Positions 53,448 through 61,435 of a DNA stretch of 64,000 nt are shown here, one piece after another. How positions within the stretch are numbered: the stretch's first letter is position 1; every line of letters starts with the position of its first letter. A program made the position numbers and the translations under genes. Origin of the DNA: Clostridiales bacterium (GTDB lineage Bacteria; Bacillota; Clostridia; Lachnospirales; Lachnospiraceae); contig JAHAJA010000006.1 in NCBI GenBank assembly GCA_018372435.1, forward strand, positions 62,001 to 126,000, in the 5' to 3' direction. The notes beneath the pieces are model-generated. The model made no database searches. It worked only from the letters and a program-made list of their open reading frames with translations, and had not been told where the DNA came from.

Positions 53448-54188
53448 ATGAGTACTAAACTACCGTCTTATATGCTTGTTTATAAACAATTAAAGCAAGA
53501 AATAATAAATGGAAAGTATCAGATCGGTGATATGCTTCCTATCGAAAGTGATCTTGAGCAAATATTTAGTGTTAGTAGAATAACCATAAGAAAAGCTGTA
53601 AAGATGTTGGTGGAAGATCAACTAGTAGATGTAAAACAAGGGCGTGGAACACTTGTTTTAGATTTTAAACCAAAACAAAGTTTGAATCACGTCGTATCTG
53701 TTACCGAGACGTTACGACAAAAGGGATATGATGTTAAAACACAAAGTATGTATATTGACATAATGCAGGCTAATTATGAGATCGCAGAGGCACTGCAGCT
53801 TAATGTAGGGGATTATGTTGCCAGATTTCAACGTATTCAATTAGCAGATGATAACCCTATTGTTATTATGAAAAACTACGTAAAAGCTAGTTTGGTCCCT
53901 GATGTAGTCAAATACTCCAATAAATTTACTGCATTATACCAGTTCCTTGAAGATACTTACCAGATTAAAATTGATGAAGCTTCTGATACAATTTATGCTA
54001 AAAATGCTGAATTTGAAGAAGCCCAGATGCTAAATATAGCTGTGGGTGAAGCCTTACTTTGTATTAAACGAGTTTGTTACTATGAGAACAAACCAATTTG
54101 TTTTGATAAAGTTAAAATTATCGGAAGTAAATATGAGTTAAATACAAGTATGATGGGGAGATATCGTGGCGATGAAAAGAATAAATAA
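53448..54188 (+). CDS. GntR-family (HutC/UTRA) transcriptional regulator
   Basis: 246 aa. N-terminal winged helix: YKQLKQEIINGKYQIGDMLP, then SRITIRKAVKMLVEDQLV and the GRGTLV wing. The C-terminal UTRA ligand domain (about 80-240) has VARFQRIQLADDNPIVIMKNY and ALLCIKRVCYY...PICFDK. UTRA domains bind sugar phosphates or related small molecules. It overlaps the downstream aldolase gene by 23 bp, so it very likely controls that gene in response to deoxyribose-phosphate or another sugar phosphate. AGGAG RBS. Confidence 0.92.
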   Translation: MSTKLPSYMLVYKQLKQEIINGKYQIGDMLPIESDLEQIFSVSRITIRKAVKMLVEDQLVDVKQGRGTLVLDFKPKQSLNHVVSVTETLRQKGYDVKTQSMYIDIMQANYEIAEALQLNVGDYVARFQRIQLADDNPIVIMKNYVKASLVPDVVKYSNKFTALYQFLEDTYQIKIDEASDTIYAKNAEFEEAQMLNIAVGEALLCIKRVCYYENKPICFDKVKIIGSKYELNTSMMGRYRGDEKNK

Positions 54189-54864
54189 TACGTTCCTAAA
54201 ACAGTTAAATAGACATATGGACATAAGTTGTGTAAAAAGTACAGATACGAAGACAGATATTGATTCAATGATTACATATGCGAAAAAATATCGATTTATT
54301 ACTGTGTTTACTTTGCCATGCTATACACCTTATGTAATAAATGAATTACGTGATGAAGAAGATATTCAAGTGGGTGGTGTAGTTGGATTTCCATCCGGGT
54401 GCGATAGTACAGAATCAAAAGTGTTTCAGACGAAAGAACTTATAGCTCTTGGTTGTAAAGAAATAGATATGGTAATGGCTTATAGTATGTTGCAATCAAT
54501 GAATTACGACTATGTTTTACAAGATATAAAAAAAGTTGTGGAGGAGGCAAATGGAATATCTGTTAAGGTTATCATTGAAGCGACTTATTTAACAGAATCC
54601 GAATTACGTAAAGCCTGTGATATTGCAGTTCAAGCTGGTGCTACATTCGTAAAAAGTGGAACTGGTTGGTCAGGAAAACCAACTACCCCAGAAATAATAA
54701 AATCCATGAAAGAAGTAGTAGGAGATCGTGCTCTTATAAAAGCAGCTGGAGGAATTCGTACACTAGACACTGTGATAGAGATGGCTAATTTAGGTTGTGA
54801 ACGTTTCGGTGTTAGTGTTGCATCGGCAATATCTATAATAAAAGAAGCAAGTGAATTTGAATAA
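54166..54864 (+). CDS. deoC: Deoxyribose-phosphate aldolase (DeoC-like)
   Basis: 232 aa from GTG at 54166 (GGGGAG 5 bp upstream); an ATG at 54172 is a close alternative. TIM-barrel aldolase: Schiff-base Lys163 in FVKSGTGW, second active-site Lys192 in LIKAAGGIR, and the family segment VVGFPSGCDSTESKVFQ. The normal reaction splits 2-deoxyribose 5-phosphate into acetaldehyde and glyceraldehyde 3-phosphate. It overlaps the GntR regulator gene. The convergent alcohol dehydrogenase could consume the acetaldehyde, though this link is inference. The sequence differs from classical DeoC around the N-terminus, so a related 2-deoxy-sugar-phosphate substrate is possible. Confidence 0.85.
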   Translation: MAMKRINNTFLKQLNRHMDISCVKSTDTKTDIDSMITYAKKYRFITVFTLPCYTPYVINELRDEEDIQVGGVVGFPSGCDSTESKVFQTKELIALGCKEIDMVMAYSMLQSMNYDYVLQDIKKVVEEANGISVKVIIEATYLTESELRKACDIAVQAGATFVKSGTGWSGKPTTPEIIKSMKEVVGDRALIKAAGGIRTLDTVIEMANLGCERFGVSVASAISIIKEASEFE

Positions 54865-54879
54865 TTCGCTTGCTTCTTT
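54841..54879 (+). terminator. Terminator overlapping the end of deoC
   Basis: AAAGAAGCAAGTGAAT (54841-54856) pairs with ATTCGCTTGCTTCTTT (54864-54879) with one G-U type position; the left arm is coding. It is followed by CTTG and may work in both directions, as the next gene converges. Confidence 0.75.
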
Positions 54880-54949
54880 CTTGTAATCACTTAAACGCTA
54901 TCGTTTATTATAGTCCAATGTAATTCCATCGACTCTACTAATAATATTA

Positions 54950-56005
54950 TTATAAAATTACAACAGGTTTAATTAAATCTTTCGGTTTATCTTTCATTAA
55001 GAAGAGGGCTTCTTCAACCTTATCAAAACTATTGAATGTATGCGTAATTAATTTGCTTGTATCCAGTTTCTTAGTCTCTAAAAGAGAAGCCAATTTCTCC
55101 ATTCTTAATCTACCGCCTGGCATTAATCCACCAGCAATCGTTTTATGCGACATACCACATCCCCATTCAACTCGAGGAATATCAATATAATCACCTTCAC
55201 CCAAGTAGTTAACGTTACCAATTTTACCGCCTGGTTTCAGCATCTGAATTGCTTGATTTATGGTATGAACATCACCACCTGCAATAACGATTCGGTCTAG
55301 TCCCTTACCATGTGTTTTTTCCATGATTTGTTCAACGATATCACCTTCACGGTAATTAATAATATCAGTTGCGCCATATTCTTTTGCGATTTGAATGCAA
55401 TTTGGTCGTGAACCTACAGCATAAATATGAGAAGCTCCTCGTAAAGCAGAACCAGCAACAGACATAAGCCCAACAGGTCCAATACCGATAACTGCAACCG
55501 TATCACCAAATTGAACATCTGCCAATTCAACACCATGGAATCCTGTAGGAACCATATCACAAAGCATGGTAGCCGAAGCTAAATCAACACCATCTGGTAG
55601 AAGAGCAAGATTAGCATCCGCTTCATTAACATGGAAAAACTCACCAAATACACCGTCTTTGAAATTGGAGAACTTCCAGCCTGCTAACATTCCACCGGAA
55701 TGCATAGAATAACCTGCTTGTGCTTCAAGTGATCCCCAATCAGGAGTAATAGCAGGAACAACAACTCTGTCACCAACTTTAAACTCTTTTACTAAAGAGC
55801 CAATTTCAACAACTTCAGCTACCGCTTCATGTCCTAAAATCATATTATGTCGATCACCTATGGCACCTGCCCAGACTGTATGTACATCTGAAGTACATGG
55901 AGAAATAGCTAATGGTTTACATATAGCGTCTAATGGGCCACAAGTAGGGGCTTCTTTTTCAATCCAACCAACTTTACCAATTTCAAGCATTGCAAAACCT
56001 TTCAT
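54950..56005 (-). CDS. NADP-dependent secondary alcohol dehydrogenase
   Basis: 351 aa, closely matching the Thermoanaerobacter brockii/Clostridium beijerinckii zinc alcohol dehydrogenases from MKGFAMLEIGKVGWIEKEAP to KDLIKPVVIL. Catalytic zinc ligands Cys37, His59 and Asp150, with Glu60 beside them. The Rossmann motif GIGPVGL is followed by AVGSRP and a Tyr in INYREG, the residues that select NADP in this family. It interconverts ketones or aldehydes with alcohols. AAGGAGG RBS 9-10 bp before the ATG. A promoter (56061-56089) and a Rex-like box between it and the gene suggest control by the NADH/NAD ratio. Confidence 0.95.
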   Translation of the reverse strand: MKGFAMLEIGKVGWIEKEAPTCGPLDAICKPLAISPCTSDVHTVWAGAIGDRHNMILGHEAVAEVVEIGSLVKEFKVGDRVVVPAITPDWGSLEAQAGYSMHSGGMLAGWKFSNFKDGVFGEFFHVNEADANLALLPDGVDLASATMLCDMVPTGFHGVELADVQFGDTVAVIGIGPVGLMSVAGSALRGASHIYAVGSRPNCIQIAKEYGATDIINYREGDIVEQIMEKTHGKGLDRIVIAGGDVHTINQAIQMLKPGGKIGNVNYLGEGDYIDIPRVEWGCGMSHKTIAGGLMPGGRLRMEKLASLLETKKLDTSKLITHTFNSFDKVEEALFLMKDKPKDLIKPVVIL

Positions 56006-56036
56006 AAGTAAAAATCCTCCTTAAATGTTGTAGACT

Positions 56037-56054
56037 TTGTTAAATGATTATCAC
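56037..56054 (-). promoter_or_regulatory. Rex-like redox operator before the alcohol dehydrogenase
   Basis: TTGTTAAATGATTATCAC at 56037-56054 matches 15 of 18 positions of a clostridial Rex box of the form TTGTTAA-N4-TTAACAA. It lies directly downstream of the -10 box on the gene's strand, over the expected transcription start, the classic repressor position. Confidence 0.5.
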
Positions 56055-56060
56055 ATCGTT

Positions 56061-56089
56061 ATGATAACATATAATGTTTATATAATCAA
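56061..56089 (-). promoter_or_regulatory. Promoter of the alcohol dehydrogenase
   Basis: On the minus strand: -35 TTGATT (56084-56089), 17-bp spacer, -10 TATCAT (56061-56066), about 56 bp before the ATG. Confidence 0.6.
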
Positions 56090-56780
56090 TATATAAAAGT
56101 GGCAATATATACAATTAATAAAATTATAATAACTAATAGGATACATTATTAACAATATTATATATATTATCAAGAAAATTACATGATATTATGCTAAAAG
56201 ATATATTGTAATATGTGAATTAATTGTCCAATTAATCGTTTATTTAGTTATAAGATCTACATGTTTTAACTTGATCTTTAACCATCATTATCGAATTATG
56301 TATTATTAATACATAATGTATATAGTATGAATATGTAATAAAAAATTGCTATATTGTGATTTGACTATATAAATATATGTTTTCAGCATGACTTATAGAT
56401 AATATTAGTTATATGGGTGTTATTAATATTAGTAAAAATAGCCATGAAATAGTTAATATATATACAAAGTATGTTAAAATTAAAGTGAAATCGTAAATTT
56501 TAGAGAATAAATCCTGTATAATTCATTCTAATGATATTTTATATATGGTTATAGATTTATGGGAAATAATATTAAATATCATGCATATTATTTCGTTAAA
56601 CCTGAGTTTAGCGAATAGATACATGTATAATGATATACAAATTATTAGTCTTCTGTCCGTTGAAGCAAATGTTTGTAAGTTTTTGAAACAAATCTTTGTA
56701 AATGTCATATTAATACAGAATTCGACTACTGCTCTTCTATAAAGTTGAAGATAAAGTTTGTATTACATGTTATTTTATTC

Positions 56781-56818
56781 AAAAAAATTCCAGTTTATTT
56801 TGTAACTGGAATTTTTTA
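56781..56818. terminator. Bidirectional terminator at the end of the TniQ-like gene
   Basis: AATTCCAGTT (56786-56795) pairs with AACTGGAATT (56804-56813) with A-run and T-run on the two sides, so it can work on both strands. It lies just beyond the stop of the minus-strand gene at 56828. A degraded counterpart is seen near 60630-60668. Confidence 0.75.
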
Positions 56819-56827
56819 ACTTAATAT

Positions 56828-58609
56828 TTAATCTGAATATATTAAATAATGATTCATTTCATCATCTAAGGTTATTAAGTAAGTCTTTGAATTATTATTT
56901 GGCACTGATGGAAAGTCTCTAAAAATCTTTAGCAAGTCATATTTATCACGTATATTTGTTAGTTGTTTAATATAATCTAGCAACCAATAAAATTTTTCAT
57001 ACATTAAATCTTTCGCTATATTTACCATTGATATATATTTGAAATTACAATAAGTAATATCCTCCATTTTGTATTCAATATTATAGTTGTATGAGAATGT
57101 CTTATCAATATTTTCTAAATAAGAAATAACTGTATAATCCATAGCATTAAATGTGTTGGGACAATTAGGATTCAAATAATGAAACTCAGTATCCCTCTTC
57201 CATATTAAAAATGTTAGAGCTATAATATCAAAATATTTATCTATAAGATTATCTAATATTTTAGTATCAATATATCTTCCTGTTTGACTAAGTAAAATAT
57301 ATTGATTAGCCAGTTCAGAGTTTATTTCATCTAATTCTAATTCCATTACTAATTGCTGTTTTGTCTCAATAAATGCTTGTATATAAGCATGATTTTTAAG
57401 CAGATTTGGGTTAGTTTTTGTTATTATATTATTATATTGGTTAATGAATCCATAATATTTGGGTATTTCTTCTATTCTTTTATTGTTGAACAACGATAAT
57501 AATACATTGTTAACACTTTTATTATTAGCAGAATAATCATTGAGATAACACAAAAACATAGCTTTAAATTTATTTTTTGTGAATGGTATACACTTCTCTA
57601 CATTATTTTTTTTATTACAAAGCCAGATATCAATAACATCTTCGAAAACTTCATCAAATAATAGATATTTACAATGTTTACATTGATAACTTCCTATTTC
57701 ATTTTTAAACTCTATTTCATACATAATAGGTTTATTACAGTAAGGACATAACTCAATCAAATCTTCATCATGAATAAGACATTTATCTAAAAAGGTAAAC
57801 TGATGATATATTTTATGTTGTCCAATTTTAATACATTTAGGACAATATCTAATGTGTTTTTCAATTAATAGATTATATATAGCTAATTGATTATTGTCAA
57901 TCATACAATTAGCTAGTATAGGTCCTAATAATTCGTCTGTAATAGTACTACCATATTCAGTTATTGATAAATTACCAATACACCATTTAGAATCATTAAA
58001 TAAGTAATTTGAAATTAATCCTGACCGTATATTTTTTTCTCGAACTTGATCTGTAATACTTCTTGGTTTCATGGTTGTAAATTGCCGTGCTGCATCTAAT
58101 CCCTTCAAACTATTAACATACATAAATTTATTTACAATACTCCAGGGACTTTCATAATCGGATATCCAGTTAATATCCCATGTATACATTACATCACACT
58201 CCAAATAATCAAATATTTGTAAATCTTGTCTTGATATAATTCCACGAAAATTATATTCTCTTACCATAAAACGTTCAATAATTTGTTGTTTATTCATTTG
58301 CATCAATGCTGTTTTCGTACTAATTACTTCTTTTGTTCCTACTAGTAAAACGGTCATTCTTACCTTTGAACGTTCTAATCGATTATAGATATCAATCAGA
58401 TAGTTAAAGTCATCCATACTCATAAAATTTGCTTCATCGATAAATAAAATTATTTGCCCCATTTTGTTTGATTTTCCAACTGCAATTAAGTGATTTACTA
58501 AATTAGATTTTAAATCAGATGTAGACCGATAAGATAATGCTAATGAATGTCCTATATCATTTAACATTTCAAGATAAAAGAATTTTTCACTTGGTTTGTG
58601 TTCAGACAA
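56828..58609 (-). pseudogene. Truncated TnsC/TniB ATPase fused to TniQ/TnsD-like protein (Tn7-like element remnant)
   Basis: 593 aa in one frame from a TTG at 58609 with no ribosome site. The first 140 residues match the second half of a TniB/TnsC AAA ATPase: Walker B ILFIDEAN and the LLVGTKE sensor strand are present, but Walker A and everything before it are missing. From about residue 170 (ESPWSIVNKFMYVNSLKG) the chain is TniQ/TnsD-like, with zinc-finger cysteines and histidines in RYCPKC, KCLIHDEDLIELCPYC and YQCKHC, then a long helical C-terminal domain. TnsC and TniQ are normally separate proteins of transposon target selection. No TnsA or TnsB is visible. With the ATP site lost, the element must be inactive unless complemented. 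Confidence 0.7.
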
Positions 58610-59102
58610 AAAAAATGGAAGATGGTATTATAAAGAAAAATATGTTGAGATGGGAGATCCTTTACCGTTATGCGATGACTTATTACCATTGGAACCATTA
58701 GAAGGCAAGAAAATATTAATCGATGGTAAATTATCCACTAATATTAATGGAGATCAACTTTTACTTAAATTAGACAGTAACATCCCCAATGAGACACCTC
58801 TTATTTTTTCTTTACAAGGAGATAATTATTTTGCACAATCATGTGCTACTGTAGTAAACTGCATTGCATTGTCTGAGGGGTTTACTGATAAAGATAATTT
58901 TATTAGTAATGGTTTTTATATATTAGGCATCTCATGCCCAATATCAAGTGTTCTACCACCTAATTTAATAGAAATTTATGGAGAAAAGAATCGTAATCTT
59001 ATAGGGAAATACATTAAATTTAGACCAATCGGAGGAAACACGATCGATATGAGATTTCGACTTCTAGTACATAATAAAGAAATTATTATCATTGATAAAT
59101 AA
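58596..59102 (+). CDS. Hypothetical protein, possibly 5'-truncated
   Basis: 168 aa from a TTG at 58596; an in-frame ATG at codon 19 is the alternative. No ribosome site is convincing for either. The sequence (KKILIDGKLSTNINGDQLLLKL; IFSLQGDNYFAQSCATVVNC; NLIGKYIKFRPIGGNTIDM) looks beta-rich and belongs to no family I recognise. It begins exactly where the opposing TnsC-like frame begins, so both may have been cut at the same junction near 58600. It ends before a terminator shared with the convergent resolvase gene. Confidence 0.45.
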   Translation: MCSDKKNGRWYYKEKYVEMGDPLPLCDDLLPLEPLEGKKILIDGKLSTNINGDQLLLKLDSNIPNETPLIFSLQGDNYFAQSCATVVNCIALSEGFTDKDNFISNGFYILGISCPISSVLPPNLIEIYGEKNRNLIGKYIKFRPIGGNTIDMRFRLLVHNKEIIIIDK

Positions 59103-59141
59103 TTTAATGTTACATTTTTTGATATCTACATTTGTAAAAAC

Positions 59142-59190
59142 AAAACACACCCATTTATTATAGAACCCATATAAACAATAGGTGTGTTTT
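59142..59190. terminator. Terminator between convergent genes
   Basis: AAAACACACC (59142-59151) pairs with GGTGTGTTTT (59181-59190), followed by TT on the plus strand and flanked by A/T runs, so it may serve both the 58596 gene and the resolvase. Confidence 0.75.
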
Positions 59191-59254
59191 TTACTTAAGT
59201 TAATTATATAATTAAAGCTGATTAGTTATACTGATAACCTTACATTCTGTTGTT

Positions 59255-59833
59255 CTATCTTTTTAAATACTCTTTTATTATTTTATCTTCATACTCATTA
59301 ATAATTCTATCTAGTGTTGCTCTATGAATGTTTAGCTCTTTAGCGAGTTGAACTTTATTAATCTCTCGTTTCATATATCGTTGATAGTAATCATCAAAGT
59401 TTGATACTGTAATTCGTTTTCTACCTTTATAACGACCATCTCTTTTGGCAATTTCTATTCCTTCTCGTTGACGTTCTTTTAAGCTTTCACGTTCAAACTG
59501 ATTGATTGCACCGATCATTGTCAGCATTAGTTTACCTGTTGGTGTACTACTATCGATATTTTCTTTATTACTAACCAGATGGATTTGCTTTCTATTAAGA
59601 ATATCTACTATTTTTAGTAAATCGACCGTATTTCGAGCTAATCTACTTAGATCATGAATATAAATTGTATCACCCTCTCTTGCAAATTCTAACATAGCCT
59701 GTAGTTGAATTCTATTTGTATTCTTACCACTAACCTTTTCTACATACCATTTTTCTATATTAAATTTAGCTAATGCTTCTCTTTGTCTTGCTTCATTTTG
59801 ATCTACTGATGATACTCGTACATAAGCTATATT
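59255..59833 (-). CDS. Serine recombinase (resolvase/invertase family)
   Basis: 192 aa from the ATG at 59833 (AAAGG 9 bp upstream); a longer frame to 59878 lacks a ribosome site. The catalytic domain has the active-site Ser in AYVRVSSVDQNEARQ, the Arg-rich HDLSRLARNTVDLL, and the long E helix with GAINQFERESLKERQREGI. The C-terminal helix-turn-helix is present (KVQLAKELNIHRATLDRII). All catalytic residues are in place, so it is probably functional. Tn3-type resolvases and DNA invertases share this form. Its position in transposon debris suggests it belonged to the same element; no partner res site was identified. Confidence 0.93.
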   Translation of the reverse strand, partial: NIAYVRVSSVDQNEARQREALAKFNIEKWYVEKVSGKNTNRIQLQAMLEFAREGDTIYIHDLSRLARNTVDLLKIVDILNRKQIHLVSNKENIDSSTPTGKLMLTMIGAINQFERESLKERQREGIEIAKRDGRYKGRKRITVSNFDDYYQRYMKREINKVQLAKELNIHRATLDRIINEYEDKIIKEYLKR

Positions 59834-59878
59834 CATTATATTACCTTTCAAATCGTACATTTGTTCTGATAATAGCAT

Positions 59879-60189
59879 TTGTAATTATATAAGCTAATAT
59901 TCATGGATAAAGTTATGTTTTAAGTATAAATAGGTTCTAGTATTCGTGACATTATGTATAATTAATAAATTTCTAACTTTATTTATACAAATATGATGTA
60001 TTAATCAAACCATTTATTCTGTATTAATAGAGTATACCCTATTTATCGTGATACAAGCTTATTAATAGAACCCACTTATACAGAGTTCATTAACTCTTAA
60101 TTGTAAAAATTTACAACTGGATCATCTAACAAAAACTATCTACTTTAATTAGATAGATTTTGTTAATAATTGACTTTATTTATCATTTC
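59879..60189. other. AT-rich spacer
   Basis: No gene seen. Very AT-rich, with a short inverted-looking AACAAAA/TTTTGTT arrangement around 60127-60164 that could be a weak terminator for the debris to the right. Confidence 0.4.
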
Positions 60190-60560
60190 ACAATATATTT
60201 TATGTACTCATCTCATAATATGCATCGTGACCAATAATAACAATCTCTTTTCTATCGTATGTTATTCCTAACTTTTTTAACTTTTTGGCCAAGCATTTTT
60301 TAGCATATGAAGGTTTTTCTTCAGTATTGATGAAAATATAGCTGCAATACTACATAATCATATCTTGATTTTGATAATTTACGATTTACTCGTATTATAC
60401 CTAATTGTGGGACCTCTTTGATTCTATCAATAATACCAATACTATCTAACTCCTTATATAGTCCTTCTCACCATGGAAATAAATCAACGTTTACCTTTAG
60501 CCCTTGTTTGCGCTTCTTTTGTTTTGTAAGTAGTTCATGTTTAATATTTATATTAAATCA
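60190..60560 (-). pseudogene. Decayed small gene of unknown family
   Basis: Reading the minus strand from about 60550 gives KHELLTKQKKRKQGLKVNVD, an in-frame TGA (after LFPW), EGLYKELDSIGIIDRIKEVP, then VNRKLSKSRYDYVV; the sense then continues in another frame as INTEEKPSYAKKCLAKKLKK and IVIIGHDAYYEM to a stop near 60206. One stop and one frameshift break an ORF of roughly 125 codons. The family is not recognised. The GGAG-type site near 60563 marks the old start region. Confidence 0.5.
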
Positions 60561-60672
60561 TCTCCTATCTAGTTTAACATCGTATTTTTGAAAGTATTAA
60601 GTAACAAAAATTTATTATAAATTTGATATTAAAAAAAACTACAGTTAATTTTATCTTCGGAGTTTTTATATA

Positions 60673-61217
60673 CTAGTATTTAATCCGAATATATTAAATA
60701 TTGATTTGTATCATCCTCTAAGAATCTTAAGAATACTTTAGAAGTATTATTTTAAACATATGGAAAATCTATTAAAATGTTTAGCAATTCATATTTATCA
60801 CGTTTATTTGTTAGTTGCTTGATATAATATAGCAGTGAATAAAATTTTTCGTACATTAGATCTTTAGCTATATTAACCATAGATATATATTTTAAAATAA
60901 TAATACGTAGTTTCATCCATTTCGCATTCAATATTATAGTTGTATGATAATATCTTATCAATGTTTTCTAAGTAACAAACAATAGTATAATCCATGGCAG
61001 TAAATGTTCTAGGGGAATTAGGATATAGATTATGAAACTCAGTATCCCTCATCCAAATTTGAAATGTAATGGATATAATATCGAAATATTCATCTATTAG
61101 TCTATCTAATATTTTTTTATCTATATATCTGCCTGTCTGACTAAGTAAAATATATTGCTTTTCTAGTTCAATACGGGTTAAAATAATTTTCTGTACATGT
61201 ATAACACCAGGAGCCAT
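60673..61217 (-). pseudogene. Decayed partial duplicate of the TniQ-like gene 3' end
   Basis: The minus strand carries two overlapping frames (61217-60873 and 60961-60752) that together repeat the last 170-180 residues of the TniQ-like protein at 56828: YILLSQTGRYIDKKILD, FHNLYPNSPRTFTAMDYT, YISMVNIAKDLMYEKF and LTNKRDKYELL. A frameshift lies near 60890-60900, and the copy has no upstream half. Even the terminator beyond the stop is preserved in degraded form. The copy is therefore an old segmental duplication or a second dead element. Confidence 0.85.
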
Positions 61218-61435
61218 TACATCCCTGCATCTCCCTCAATAAATAGATACTCTACCAAATTATTCGCATGTATAAATTTATTAAACTCCTATGTTTATGA
61301 CCAAATTGCAACATTAGATATTGTTCTAGTCAAGTGACCACAAGATAATCTCATTTACATACTATATAACTCAATATAAATATAACAAATCTGTATATTC
61401 TTAGAATTGATCCAACTGCAATTACACTTCATTAA
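61218..61435. other. Spacer between transposon debris and the SMC-like gene
   Basis: No gene or clear terminator recognised; it separates the pseudogene from the 3' end of the minus-strand ATPase. Confidence 0.4.

Larger units (their letters stand above)
56006..56827. other. Long AT-rich intergenic region
   Basis: 822 bp. Next to the dehydrogenase are its promoter and Rex-like site (56037-56089), and at the far end a bidirectional terminator (56781-56818). Between about 56100 and 56780 I see only extremely AT-rich DNA with short opposing ORFs of no coding character. It marks the border between the metabolic genes and mobile-element debris. Confidence 0.6.

Noticed and set aside
56520..56742. 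Opposing short ORFs in the 56.5-kb spacer
   Set aside because: They overlap each other on opposite strands in very AT-rich DNA, with no ribosome sites and hydrophobic low-complexity products.
60241..60360. Possible TnsA-like nuclease remnant
   Set aside because: The decayed ORF has charged Lys-rich sequence but no recognisable TnsA catalytic motif, so it is left unassigned.
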